DNA of 64,000 nt from JAOACQ01 sp049968515 (GTDB lineage: Bacteria > Spirochaetota > Brevinematia > Brevinematales > JAOACQ01). The notes beneath the pieces were generated by a model. It made no database searches. It was given only the letters and a program-made list of their open reading frames with translations, and had not been told where the DNA came from. Shown in pieces: positions 16,804 to 25,541 of the stretch. The number at the start of each line of letters is the position of its first letter. The stretch's first letter is position 1. The translations under genes and the position numbers were made by a program. The stretch spans positions 10,798 through 74,797 of the forward strand of contig JBMFQR010000008.1 in assembly GCA_049968515.1 (NCBI GenBank), read 5' to 3'.

Positions 16804-18649
16804 CTTTTATCTCCTCAAGAATCAGGCCAAGTTTAGAAATTAAATTTTCGAGTTCTATTGTGCTTAGATTTTTTTCCAGTTCATAAAATTCCTTTTTTGT
16901 TCTTATGCCTCTTTCTATTTTTGAAATTAATCTAAGATCTTCGATGTTGAAAATTTTTTCAAATTCGAGAGCAAAGTTTAGAACACTGTTATGAATAGGC
17001 TGATTGTTCTTAAGAAGATAAATATCTTTCAAAAGCTGGATTACGTTTTCAATCACAAGCCTTTTTTTATTTTCTTCTAAAAATCTTTTTGAAAAGGAAA
17101 GGGAAAAGCTTGTAGAGTTTAGGAGGTTTTGTAATGCCAGAGTGGTTATATAACCCTGACCTTTTGAGACCTTTCTTATTGCTTCTATGACTGTCTCTCT
17201 ATCACTAAAATGAAATTTTTCTCTGCCTATTATCTGGTAATTTTCATGTCCCTTACCTGCAATGAGAATGCAATCATCTTTTTTTGAAATTTCAACTGCC
17301 CTGAATATTGCCTCTTTTCTATTTTCGATAATTTCGTAAGGAGTTAGGGTTTCTTTTATCCCCTCTTCAATTTGATGAATTATGTCGAATGGATTTTCTG
17401 TGCGTGGATTATCCGATGTTATAATGACGTAGGTGGAATACATTCCAGCGATTTTCCCCATTATGGGTCTTTTAAGTTTATCTCTATCACCACCACATCC
17501 AAAGACTGTAATAATTCTATCATTCTTTTTAATTATTTCCCTGATGGTTTTTAAAACCTTCTCGAGTGCATCAGGCTTGTGAGCATAATCAATTATTACT
17601 GAAATGCCCAGATTGTTTGAAACTCTTTCCATTCTTCCATTCACATATGTGTGTAAAAATGGTGTTGCAAATTCACTTTCTTTGAAGCCAAGTTCTTTTA
17701 ATACTGCCGCAGCGAAGCCAAAATTATAGATGTTTGTAATGCCACACATTCCTATTTCAAAATTTCTATCATTAAGGCTGAAAACTGTTTTTGAGATGTT
17801 TGATTTAATAATTTTTATGTGGTAATCAGCATTACTATCCATTGTGGAAATGGTTTTTAATTTGATTTTATCATAAGATAGCGACTTCTTTTTTATACTT
17901 GCAAAAACATCCATATCTTTATTGACGATGAGAACCTTTTTTTCCTTTGTAGATTTATTGAGAAGGTCAAAGATTTTTAATTTTGCATTAAAATAATTTT
18001 CCATTGTCTGGTGAAAATCCAGATGATCCTGTGAAAAGTTTGTAAAGCCACAGACATCAAAATTTATACCATTCACTCTTCCCAGTTCGAGGGAGTGGGA
18101 TGAAACTTCCATAATTAAAAATTCCACGTCTTTGCTCTCCATTTCCTTTATTAATTCATAGAGGTCGAGTATATCCGGTGTGGTATTGGTAGACTGAAAG
18201 ATTTCATCATTTATTCTGTATTCTACAGTGCCAATAAGAGCCGTTTTTTTACCCATCCATCTCAAGGCGTTGTAAATTGCGAATGTTGTTGTTGTTTTGC
18301 CGCTTGTTCCGGTAATACCAATGACCTTCATTCTTGAAGTGGGATCTTTGTAGAAATTCCTTGCAATTATACATAAAGCTTCCTTTATGTCTTCTACTCC
18401 GATGAAGCAAGCATCACTTAGCTTATATTCATCAATTTTTTTTGCTTCCACCAAGAAATGTCTGCAGCCTTTCTCATAGGCATCGGGAATGTAATGGTGA
18501 ACATCTCCGGAATAGCCAGAATATGTAATAAATAGTGTGTCCTTAAAAGCCTTTCTTGAATCATTAACAATGGCTTTAATTTCTATCTTATCGAGATCTT
18601 TCGGGGAAAAGGCAAGCTTTACATCTTTAAGCAAAGAAGATAATGTCAT
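16781..18649 (-). CDS. murE: MurE (UDP-MurNAc-tripeptide synthetase, DAP type) with an extra C-terminal helical domain
   Basis: Adds the third stem-peptide residue in peptidoglycan synthesis. 622 residues, against about 490 for the family. Residues 1-495 are standard: P-loop GTSGKTTTT (114-122), the central Mur ligase domain, and DNPR at 413-416, the loop that selects meso-diaminopimelate. The extra 496-622 is all-helical, with no membrane segment. It resembles the collar domain of the DNA polymerase III delta-prime subunit (leucine-rich helices, the run LLKDIYLLKNNQ and a closing LEN-LISKLG-type helix), which is my reading and not confirmed. Start overlaps the MutS-like stop (ATGA). Confidence 0.92.
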   Translation of the reverse strand: MTLSSLLKDVKLAFSPKDLDKIEIKAIVNDSRKAFKDTLFITYSGYSGDVHHYIPDAYEKGCRHFLVEAKKIDEYKLSDACFIGVEDIKEALCIIARNFYKDPTSRMKVIGITGTSGKTTTTFAIYNALRWMGKKTALIGTVEYRINDEIFQSTNTTPDILDLYELIKEMESKDVEFLIMEVSSHSLELGRVNGINFDVCGFTNFSQDHLDFHQTMENYFNAKLKIFDLLNKSTKEKKVLIVNKDMDVFASIKKKSLSYDKIKLKTISTMDSNADYHIKIIKSNISKTVFSLNDRNFEIGMCGITNIYNFGFAAAVLKELGFKESEFATPFLHTYVNGRMERVSNNLGISVIIDYAHKPDALEKVLKTIREIIKKNDRIITVFGCGGDRDKLKRPIMGKIAGMYSTYVIITSDNPRTENPFDIIHQIEEGIKETLTPYEIIENRKEAIFRAVEISKKDDCILIAGKGHENYQIIGREKFHFSDRETVIEAIRKVSKGQGYITTLALQNLLNSTSFSLSFSKRFLEENKKRLVIENVIQLLKDIYLLKNNQPIHNSVLNFALEFEKIFNIEDLRLISKIERGIRTKKEFYELEKNLSTIELENLISKLGLILEEIKDEINNYH

Positions 18650-20004
18650 TCCTTTTTCTCTCTTATATTAAAAATGTCAAGCACACCCTCATTTTCAAGT
18701 ATCTTCATTCCGAGCTTTGTTTTGGAAATTCCATCGGTTAAAGAGTAGTGGTATTTCACCTTTCCCCCTTCTATTGTCGCATCAAAACACTTGAAGATAA
18801 CATTTTTGTGTTTTTTTAATTCCTCTGCCAGCTCAAAGATATGAGTAGACAGAATGTAAATGGAGCTTTTTATTGTGACCATTTTTGAAATTACAGATCT
18901 TGTGGTTTCATAAGCATCTTCAAAATTTGTTCCCTTAAATAATTCATCCATAAGAATAATGCATCTTTCATTCCTTGAAATGCTTTTTGCTATCTTCTTG
19001 ACACGATAAACCTCACTCATAAAATAACTCTGGCCTTTTGAAATATTTTCTTCAGAAAGCATTAAGGTAATGAGTCTGTCAAAGAAAGATAGTTTAAAAT
19101 CCTCTGCTGGCACACCAAAACCTGTATGTGCAAGGTAGATGCATATTCCTATTGTCTTTAAAAATGTTGTTTTACCAGCCATATTCGGGCCAGTAAGGAA
19201 TAAAAAATTTTTTTCGGATGAGAAATCTATTGAGTTTCTGACTGGCTTTTTGAGCAGGGGATGAAATAATCCTTTTGTCTCTATGAAAGGTTCATTAGAA
19301 TTTATAAAAGCAGGGAGGCATAACTTAAATTCAACAAACGCTTTTGCAAGTCCCATCCTTCCATCAAATTCAGCAATTATTCCTATCAACTCAGAGAATT
19401 TACCTTTTAATTCAAACCTGATCCGGTGATCAATTTTTAACAATCTTATTATACTGAGTTCTCTAATTCTAACATTCCGAAGGTTTTTCAAAACATCAAG
19501 TTCGAGAATGCTTTTTATCAATTCAACTTTGTCATTGAGTAAGGTTGTTTTTTTTGTTTCTATCAGTTCAAGGATTTGATTTGCTTTTTGAGAAAGGTGG
19601 ATTATAGAATTTATTCCATTAAGTATCTCATCAATTATATTTTCGTAAAGAAGTTTTATCTGTGAGGTTCTATATAAGAAAACAAGTATGTTCTTTGAGA
19701 AAAAATCTATGAGATTGGAATTCAGGTAACTTCTTACTTCGTCAAACTCATGGAGCTCAAGATGTTCTGTGAATTTTTCCCAGTGATTTATGTTTTCTAC
19801 AAAGTAGAGTAAAATCTTCTGTCTTTTTTCTACTTCGTTTAGATGGAGAGCCGGTGATTTGAGGAATTTTTCTACAAAGAGTTTGCCTTCTCTTGTCTTG
19901 GCCAGGTTGTAGAAAGAAATTATACCCTTTTCTGGATTGAATTCCCCATTTTCATAAATTCCAAAAAGTTCAAGATCCCTTATTGAAATGTTATCTATCT
20001 TCAT
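18646..20004 (-). CDS. MutS-family ATPase lacking the mismatch-recognition domain
   Basis: 452 residues. The C-terminal half is a MutS-type ABC ATPase: Walker A GPNMAGKTT (272-280), the ENISKGQSYF signature segment near 319, Walker B ILMDELFKGTN (350-360), and the STH switch near 386. The N-terminal half is the helical lever/core domain. Domains I and II, which read mismatches in MutS, are absent, and so is the Smr nuclease of MutS2. It therefore belongs to a short MutS subfamily whose DNA substrate is unknown. First gene of an operon with murE, rdgB, a uracil-DNA glycosylase and ttcA. Confidence 0.88.
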   Translation of the reverse strand: MKIDNISIRDLELFGIYENGEFNPEKGIISFYNLAKTREGKLFVEKFLKSPALHLNEVEKRQKILLYFVENINHWEKFTEHLELHEFDEVRSYLNSNLIDFFSKNILVFLYRTSQIKLLYENIIDEILNGINSIIHLSQKANQILELIETKKTTLLNDKVELIKSILELDVLKNLRNVRIRELSIIRLLKIDHRIRFELKGKFSELIGIIAEFDGRMGLAKAFVEFKLCLPAFINSNEPFIETKGLFHPLLKKPVRNSIDFSSEKNFLFLTGPNMAGKTTFLKTIGICIYLAHTGFGVPAEDFKLSFFDRLITLMLSEENISKGQSYFMSEVYRVKKIAKSISRNERCIILMDELFKGTNFEDAYETTRSVISKMVTIKSSIYILSTHIFELAEELKKHKNVIFKCFDATIEGGKVKYHYSLTDGISKTKLGMKILENEGVLDIFNIREKKE

Positions 20005-20075
20005 TCCTCAACCTTATTAATATTTGAACTTGGGTCAAAAAGTAAAATTTTCCTTTTCTTGAAACGAACTCTTTT

Positions 20076-20104
20076 ATTATACTACGAATAAGTAGAAAAG
20101 TCAC
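20076..20104 (-). promoter_or_regulatory. Promoter of the MutS-like/murE operon
   Basis: Minus strand GTGACT, 17 bases, TATAAT, about 65 bases before the start codon at 20004. The -35 box is imperfect. Confidence 0.5.
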
Positions 20105-20186
20105 TTTTGTAAAAAATTTTTATTTCTTAACAAGTTTTAACAACTTTTTTTGATTAAGATATATAGAAGAAAAAAAGGAGGAAAAG

Positions 20187-20534
20187 ATGCAGTCTGGTGT
20201 AAATGTGATAGTTGTTGAAGGTGGTGTAGTGAATGAGCCTGAGCTTCGCTATACTCAGGATGGTCTTGCTTTCACGAGGTTTGCACTTGCAAACTCATGT
20301 GTAAGCTATAAGAATGGGGAAAAGGCAAGTGAGACAAACTACTTTGATGTAAAGGTCTGGGGAAAGCTTGCAGAGATATGTTCAACTTACCTTAAGAAAG
20401 GTAAAAAAATAATAGTCTCCGGGAAATTAAGGCAGTCAAAGTGGAAGACGGAAGAAGGAAAGACAAGATCTGCTATATGTATAATAGCTCAGGACGTAAA
20501 GTTTTTGCCTTTCCAGAAAAAGGCAAAGGAATAA
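20187..20534 (+). CDS. ssb: Single-stranded DNA-binding protein without the acidic tail
   Basis: 115 residues. The OB-fold is complete: GGVVNEPELRYTQDG, FTRFALAN, ETNYFDVKVWGK and GKKIIVSGKLRQSKW. The usual flexible linker and the acidic DDxIPF tail that recruits repair and replication partners are missing; it ends QKKAKE a few bases before the repeat element. Either this is a second, specialised SSB, or the tail was lost when the repeat arrived. Strong ribosome site AAAGGAGG. Confidence 0.92.
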   Translation: MQSGVNVIVVEGGVVNEPELRYTQDGLAFTRFALANSCVSYKNGEKASETNYFDVKVWGKLAEICSTYLKKGKKIIVSGKLRQSKWKTEEGKTRSAICIIAQDVKFLPFQKKAKE

Positions 20535-20541
20535 GAATTAT

Positions 20542-20701
20542 GGGGTGTCCCTGCAGAGAAGCACGGCATCCAACGTTTGGGAAGGTATGGCAATACGTTC
20601 ACGTAGAGACGCACGGCAATGTGTTTGTTCACGTAGAGGCGCACGGCCGTGCGTTTGTTCACGTAGAGGCGCACGGCCGTGCGCCTCTACAGGGACACCC
20701 C
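20542..20701. repeat. GC-rich repeat element: inverted ends, 30-bp repeats, 28-bp palindrome
   Basis: The block is framed by a 17-bp inverted repeat (20542-20558, GGGGTGTCCCTGCAGAG; 20685-20701, one mismatch). Inside, a 30-bp unit starting GTTCACGTAGAG is repeated almost three times (20597, 20627, 20657), and the last copy ends in a perfect 28-bp palindrome (20663-20690, core GCACGGCCGTGC). The GC content is far above the neighbours, so it is foreign or selected for structure. It sits between the convergent ssb and outer-membrane-protein genes and could also end transcription both ways. It has no transposase gene. Confidence 0.8.
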
Positions 20702-20710
20702 TATTTATTG

Positions 20711-21922
20711 TTAGAGAATTCGCAAGCCAATATTTATAACATAAATTTCCTGTGGGTTACTACCCGGGTAGCTGCCGAATTCTTCCGTATAATATGCAAA
20801 ATCAACCTTCAGTACAGGTATGTCAATACCCAATCCCCAGGCAAAATAACCCTTATTCAACCCGAGTCTTAAAGCAAGAAATTTAAAGAGTTTTGTTTCT
20901 GCACCCAACCTTAGTTTATTAAAGAAGCTTTCAGAAAAATCGAAACAATTTACAATGTCAAAGTAAAAGGCTGGCTTGTAGAAAATAAAGTTCCATATCC
21001 CCTCAACATAGTTTTCTGTAAATACATAGCTTACTCCAATATCGAAAGATGGGCTGAAAGCTGTATTTGTATCAAGAGACTTCATCTTTTGAAACTCAAG
21101 GTTATATCTATTCCAGCTAAAAGGTAGAAAAAGATCCTTTAAAGCTATTCCCAATGCCATATCGCCAATGCCAATTTCATTCCATTTTATTAAGGTTCCG
21201 AGATCCAGGCCAAAGGCATTGGCATAATCTATTCCCTTGTTTGTGCTACCCTGCATCATTGCCATAAAGGTATCAGCCGCACTCAGGAAGTTTAATCTTT
21301 CATCCTGAAACTTTATTCTGTGTATCCACTTTATTAAAAACCCGAGAGAAATCTCATCAATTCCCACTGGCTCTGCAAAACCCATCCATTCTTCTGGTAA
21401 TTTTCTCGAGTAACCAGCCACAAGGCCTATATCCCAGAATACGAGTGCATCTATATAGGGCATTCCAACATATGGTACAAGTCCAAAGGCGGTTTGCAGA
21501 GAATCATATAAGTAGAAAGTAAACCCCTGCCCGATATATCCCATAGAAATTGGACCTGTAATGCCAAAGTTTGCTTTTAATTTAACAACCTCTTCCCAGG
21601 GGATATCAGAAAATGTATCTTCTGACTGACCGGATTTACTTTCCTCCATTATCCTGGAAAGAATGTTTGCCAGTTTTACCATATCATTATTAAAACTAAA
21701 TCCCATGTCAAGAATAATAATTTTCCAGTAGTCAGGGGTTATTCCTACGGAAGCGGGTTTCATAAAAATCATTCCAGTCTTTCCATAACTTGCAACTCCA
21801 GCTCCTCCAGTACCAATCATATCTATAGGTGGTAGATAGTTTTTTCTTTCCTTACCTGTTCCTCCAAAGAGATTTAAAGCCAAAATAACCATAAGAAGCA
21901 AAGTGATTCTATACAATTTCAT
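20711..21922 (-). CDS. Secreted outer-membrane-type protein of unknown function
   Basis: 403 residues. A signal peptide (about 1-22) is followed by GTGGAGVASYG near 43 and a run of amphipathic strands ending VINIGLRIL. This is the general look of a barrel porin of the FadL/PorV kind in diderm genomes, but I cannot name the family. ATG 21922 follows AGGGGG. An in-frame upstream start is possible but would begin inside the pseudogene next door, so the shorter form is preferred. Only 13 bases separate it from the TPR lipoprotein pseudogene, so the two were one unit. Confidence 0.7.
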   Translation of the reverse strand: MKLYRITLLLMVILALNLFGGTGKERKNYLPPIDMIGTGGAGVASYGKTGMIFMKPASVGITPDYWKIIILDMGFSFNNDMVKLANILSRIMEESKSGQSEDTFSDIPWEEVVKLKANFGITGPISMGYIGQGFTFYLYDSLQTAFGLVPYVGMPYIDALVFWDIGLVAGYSRKLPEEWMGFAEPVGIDEISLGFLIKWIHRIKFQDERLNFLSAADTFMAMMQGSTNKGIDYANAFGLDLGTLIKWNEIGIGDMALGIALKDLFLPFSWNRYNLEFQKMKSLDTNTAFSPSFDIGVSYVFTENYVEGIWNFIFYKPAFYFDIVNCFDFSESFFNKLRLGAETKLFKFLALRLGLNKGYFAWGLGIDIPVLKVDFAYYTEEFGSYPGSNPQEIYVINIGLRIL

Positions 21923-21935
21923 AAAATCCCCCTCA

Positions 21936-22996
21936 TTATTTATAATAATTTGTAAGCGTATCATAAAGGTTGTTCGCCACCGAGGTAGTATCAGAAAATA
22001 CATTGGTAAAATTATCTACAAATGTACTAACATCGGCAGTTCCTGATTGGTTTGTGAACCCATTTTCTGCTAAGAGATTTGTGAGTTGAGAATAGTTTGT
22101 AATTCCAGAATTTGTAAGATAGAAAAGTGTAAGATCTGGAACCTGATTTAAGTCTACATTTGTAAGTCCTGAGTTTGACAACATAGCTGTCATTGATAGT
22201 GTGTTGTTATTAGTGTTTACTCCCAGATCCACAAGCGTTTTATCCACATTTGATTTAATTTCTACAAGAGACTCTCCAATATTTGAAACCTCTTTTTTGA
22301 ATTCTTCAGTCTCAAAGCTATTGTAAAAATTATTTTTTGCAATCATTACATTATCATACATCCTGTCAAATTGAGTTTTTTTTTCTGCTTAATATCCGGA
22401 AAAGTTTTAACGATGATAAGAAATTGTTTGTTATTTTTGCTGTCTGAAATGACATTCCGAGATTGTTGCTGATGAAGATTAGATCATCTTGATCCTCAAT
22501 TATGTTGGTATCTTCATCGGTGTCAGCAATAAAAAATGTTGAATAGAATGTTCCAAAAATAAAAAAGCTAAAATTCACATTAACATCATCTCTTTTTACT
22601 CTTCCGTCAGCGCTGCCATCAATAATTTTGAGTAGATGAGTATAAGTAAATGCGCTTATATCATATAAAATTCCAAGATATTGAGAGAAATTTGTTTTTT
22701 CTGACTGAGTCAGAATATTTAGGAATTTGCCATAGTCCATTTGCTTCAGCATATAGGCAGTACATATTCCCTCAAGGGCATAGGAGTTGTCAGGGTCTAA
22801 AGATAGAGCTTTATCAAATGCCTCATAAGCCTCATCATATTTTCCTTCCTTCAATTTTGCCTGTCCCATTTCAACAAGAGTGTCAGGGTTTCAATATCCT
22901 TTGCTCCCTGTGGGGAAAAACACTGAAAATGCTTACCCCACATGATGTCAAAAAGAAACCAAGCACAAAAAGTATCAACAGATTTTTTCTGCTCAT
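21936..22996 (-). pseudogene. TPR lipoprotein broken by several single-base frameshifts
   Basis: Reading backwards from 22996: a clean lipoprotein signal peptide with lipobox LTSC, then the frame shifts at a TTTTTCCCC run, shifts again near CTGACACTCTTG before a TPR region with MGQAKLKEGKYDEAYEAFDK, then shifts at TTAAAACTTTT and at a run of nine A near 22379 before the last 141-residue part ends at 21936. The visible pieces are collinear and would make one protein of about 340 residues. Frameshifts lie at homopolymers, so a sequencing or assembly error is possible. No other gene in the window shows such shifts, which favours a real pseudogene. Confidence 0.65.
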
Positions 22997-23053
22997 AGAA
23001 TACCCCCTAATTTATTTTTTTTACTTCAAGGAACTATAGTCTATAGAAAAAAT

Positions 23054-23069
23054 GCCTTTTTGGACAGCC
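23054..23069. repeat. Partial copy of the dispersed intergenic repeat
   Basis: 16 bases (GCCTTTTTGGACAGCC) identical to 14687-14702, in the gap after the pheA stop codon. Confidence 0.45.
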
Positions 23070-23127
23070 TCTGAACTATATTTCTATTAAAACAATATAC
23101 CTTTGAATCACCAGAAAAAAAATTATT

Positions 23128-24201
23128 TCAATAATTTCCTTTTGCGTATGAGCCTAAAATTTTTAAAAAGACAGAGTTCTCCTTTACTATCTCGATTGCC
23201 TTCTTAAAATCTTCGCTGTTCACACTCCCTTCCACGTCAATAAAAAATATGTAGTCCCACGGTCTTCTTCTTGATGGTCGGGACTCTATCTTTGAAAGAT
23301 TGAGATTCATCTGATGAAATGGTTCAAGTATTCTGAGAAGTGCCCCTGGCTTATCTTTTACAGAGACAAGGAGTGTAGTTTTTTCTGCCTTCTCAAGCTT
23401 ATGCTCATTTGTGGATATTGCCCAGAATCTTGTGTAATTCTCAGGGCTATCTTCAATATTTTCAGCTATGATGTTAAGGCCATATTTTTCAGCAGCAATT
23501 CTTCCACCTATGGCTGCAGAAAACTTATCCCACGGAACCATACTTGCTGCCTTTGCATTACTTGAAACCTCTATTTTTTCTACATTTGGCATATTTGTTT
23601 CAAGCCATATTCTGCACTGGGCAAATGTCTGGGGATGAGAGTATACCCTTTTTATTTCAGAGATTGATGTAACATTTGCCATAAGGTTGTGGTGTACATT
23701 TATAAAAACCTCACCCACCACCTTCAGAGGGGAATCAATAAACTCATCGAGTGTGATATTTACGGTGCCCTCAAGAGAATTTTCTATAGGGACAACCCCA
23801 AAGTCTAACTTTCCATTTTCCACCTCTCTAAAAACATCTGGTATTGAAGGGAGAGGTTTTTTTATTACAGAACTTCCAAAGTGCTTATTCACTGCCATTT
23901 CGGTAAATGTACCTTCGGGTCCGAGATAACCAACAGTTATTGGTTCTTCAAGCGATCTTGCAGCAGAGACAATTTCTGTGAAAATTTGAAGCAGGGCTTC
24001 TTTTGGAAAAATATTTTTTGATGTCGCCAGTACAAGTTCTTTTACCTCCCTTTCTCTGTCTGGCTGGTAAATGGGGATATTATTTTGTTTCTTATACTCA
24101 CCAATCTTCTTTACAAACTCTGCTCTCTGGTCAAGTAACTCAACGATTTTTCTATCAATCTGATCAATTTCCTTTCTTATTTTTGAAATCTCTTCTGCCA
24201 T
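23128..24201 (-). CDS. pheA: Bifunctional chorismate mutase/prephenate dehydratase
   Basis: Converts chorismate to phenylpyruvate for phenylalanine. 357 residues: chorismate mutase AroQ (about 1-85, with the IDxxI-LL-R motif), prephenate dehydratase (about 92-270, GYLGPEGTFTE and PIENSLEGTV), and an ACT domain (about 280-353, with GALLRIL and ESRPSRRRPWDYIFFID) that binds phenylalanine for feedback. Last gene of the trpS-scpA-scpB-pheA operon, 6 bases after scpB. Confidence 0.95.
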   Translation of the reverse strand: MAEEISKIRKEIDQIDRKIVELLDQRAEFVKKIGEYKKQNNIPIYQPDREREVKELVLATSKNIFPKEALLQIFTEIVSAARSLEEPITVGYLGPEGTFTEMAVNKHFGSSVIKKPLPSIPDVFREVENGKLDFGVVPIENSLEGTVNITLDEFIDSPLKVVGEVFINVHHNLMANVTSISEIKRVYSHPQTFAQCRIWLETNMPNVEKIEVSSNAKAASMVPWDKFSAAIGGRIAAEKYGLNIIAENIEDSPENYTRFWAISTNEHKLEKAEKTTLLVSVKDKPGALLRILEPFHQMNLNLSKIESRPSRRRPWDYIFFIDVEGSVNSEDFKKAIEIVKENSVFLKILGSYAKGNY

Positions 24202-24207
24202 TTTTGC

Positions 24208-24819
24208 TTACTCCATTAAATCTTCGCAGATTTCTTCCTCTTCATCTTCAAGATAGTCTTCATTATCCTCAAGGTTAAAATCGATCTTGTCCAGTGGAGG
24301 AAGATCTTTCAGGTCATTTATCCTGAATAATTCTAAAAATCTATCAGTAGTTGAATAAACCGGAAGACTTAATTCCTTATCCGTTCCACTAATTGTAATC
24401 AATTTTAGAGATAAAAGCAAGTTTATACTCCTTGTGCTTGATACACCTCTTATGCTATCAATCTCTTCTTTTGTAACAGGTTGTTTGTAGGCAATTATCG
24501 CCAGCGTTTCGAGTGCGGATTTTGAAATCTGAAATTCATTCCTTTTACCAAAAATCTCATCGAGTTCTTCCTTATAGTGTGGGTTAGTAACAAGTTGAAG
24601 CCCCTCTGCAACATTTATTATTGCAAAACCATGCTTTTTATCTTTATATTCCGCATTAAGCTCGTCTACGAGATTATTTATATCTTCTGTGCTCATTTCC
24701 AAAGTTTCTTTTAGCTCTTTATATGTAACAGGTTTTCCTTTTACAAAAAGTATACTTTCGAGCAGTCCTTTCAGTTCATTTTTTGAGTATGTCCTGTTAA
24801 GAAAAAGGGAATCTCGCAT
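24208..24819 (-). CDS. scpB: Segregation and condensation protein B
   Basis: Kleisin partner that, with ScpA, joins SMC to compact and separate chromosomes. 203 residues with two winged-helix domains (about 12-85 and 100-160) and the signature IAYKQPVTKEEIDSIRG near 109. The C-terminal 35 residues are very acidic, as is common in ScpB. Two bases after scpA. Confidence 0.93.
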   Translation of the reverse strand: MRDSLFLNRTYSKNELKGLLESILFVKGKPVTYKELKETLEMSTEDINNLVDELNAEYKDKKHGFAIINVAEGLQLVTNPHYKEELDEIFGKRNEFQISKSALETLAIIAYKQPVTKEEIDSIRGVSSTRSINLLLSLKLITISGTDKELSLPVYSTTDRFLELFRINDLKDLPPLDKIDFNLEDNEDYLEDEEEEICEDLME

Positions 24820-24821
24820 TT

Positions 24822-25541
24822 TTATGCACCCCTTTCCCTTATTTCAATCTCTGAAAAATGCTTTAGTTGATATAGAAGCACTTTCTGTCTGAAAGACAGT
24901 TCAAGCCCTCCGAGAAAGGTTGCCACTCTATCAACTTTTGTCTTTTCAATTAAGGCCAGCTCACTCCATAGGACAAGTCTTTTCTTCTTTAATAAGGAGA
25001 TTATCATTTCCATCTTCTTTTCTACACTTACTTCTCTTCTCTTTATGGGAATGGGCTTTTTGATAAATGCCCCCTTATATCTTTTCAGCGAATTTATCAG
25101 ATCACCCACATAAAGTTTCTGGTCATTTATTTTTTTCATACCCGGCACTACAAGGAAAGATTGCCTTGAAAAATATATGTCTCCTTCTTCTTTCTTTTTC
25201 CAGAGAATTCTTGCCAAAGTCTTAAATAGTTTATACTCTTTAAGCTTTCTAATGAGCTCTTCCTCGTCTAATAGATCTTCCTCCTCTTTCTGCTGGGAAG
25301 GAAGTAATTTTTTACTCTTTATATAAATAAGAGAAGCTGCCACCAGAAAAAATTCTGAGGCAACATCAATATTAAAAAATTGCATAGTTCTGAGGTAATA
25401 AAGATATTGCTCTGTAATTTCAGAAAGAGATATTTCTGTTATGTTCAGCTTATAATTCTTGATAAGTTCAAGCAAAAGATCCAGTGGGCCATCAAAATTT
25501 CTAATGTGGATGGAATATCCACTTCTTAAAAATCCTATCAT
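24822..25541 (-). CDS. scpA: Segregation and condensation protein A (kleisin)
   Basis: 239 residues. FDGPLDLLLELIK near 19 is the ScpA hallmark at the SMC-binding end, EFFLVAASLIYIKSKKLLP near 63 follows, and a winged-helix ends at about 238. Overlaps trpS (ATGA) and is coupled to scpB. Confidence 0.95.
   Translation of the reverse strand: MIGFLRSGYSIHIRNFDGPLDLLLELIKNYKLNITEISLSEITEQYLYYLRTMQFFNIDVASEFFLVAASLIYIKSKKLLPSQQKEEEDLLDEEELIRKLKEYKLFKTLARILWKKKEEGDIYFSRQSFLVVPGMKKINDQKLYVGDLINSLKRYKGAFIKKPIPIKRREVSVEKKMEMIISLLKKKRLVLWSELALIEKTKVDRVATFLGGLELSFRQKVLLYQLKHFSEIEIRERGA

Noticed and set aside
20597..20690. Possible small CRISPR array
   Set aside because: The 30-bp units are back to back without spacers, the unit is a palindromic repeat element, and no cas gene is near.
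20441..20872. Two overlapping open frames (also 20545-20739) that translate the 30-bp repeat as a ten-residue repeat protein
   Set aside because: The frame is open only because the repeat unit is a multiple of three; there is no ribosome site, and the sequence is explained by the repeat element.
22366..22869. Separate intact TPR gene of 167 residues
   Set aside because: Its start lies inside a lipoprotein gene, and its flanks continue in other frames; it is one piece of the pseudogene.
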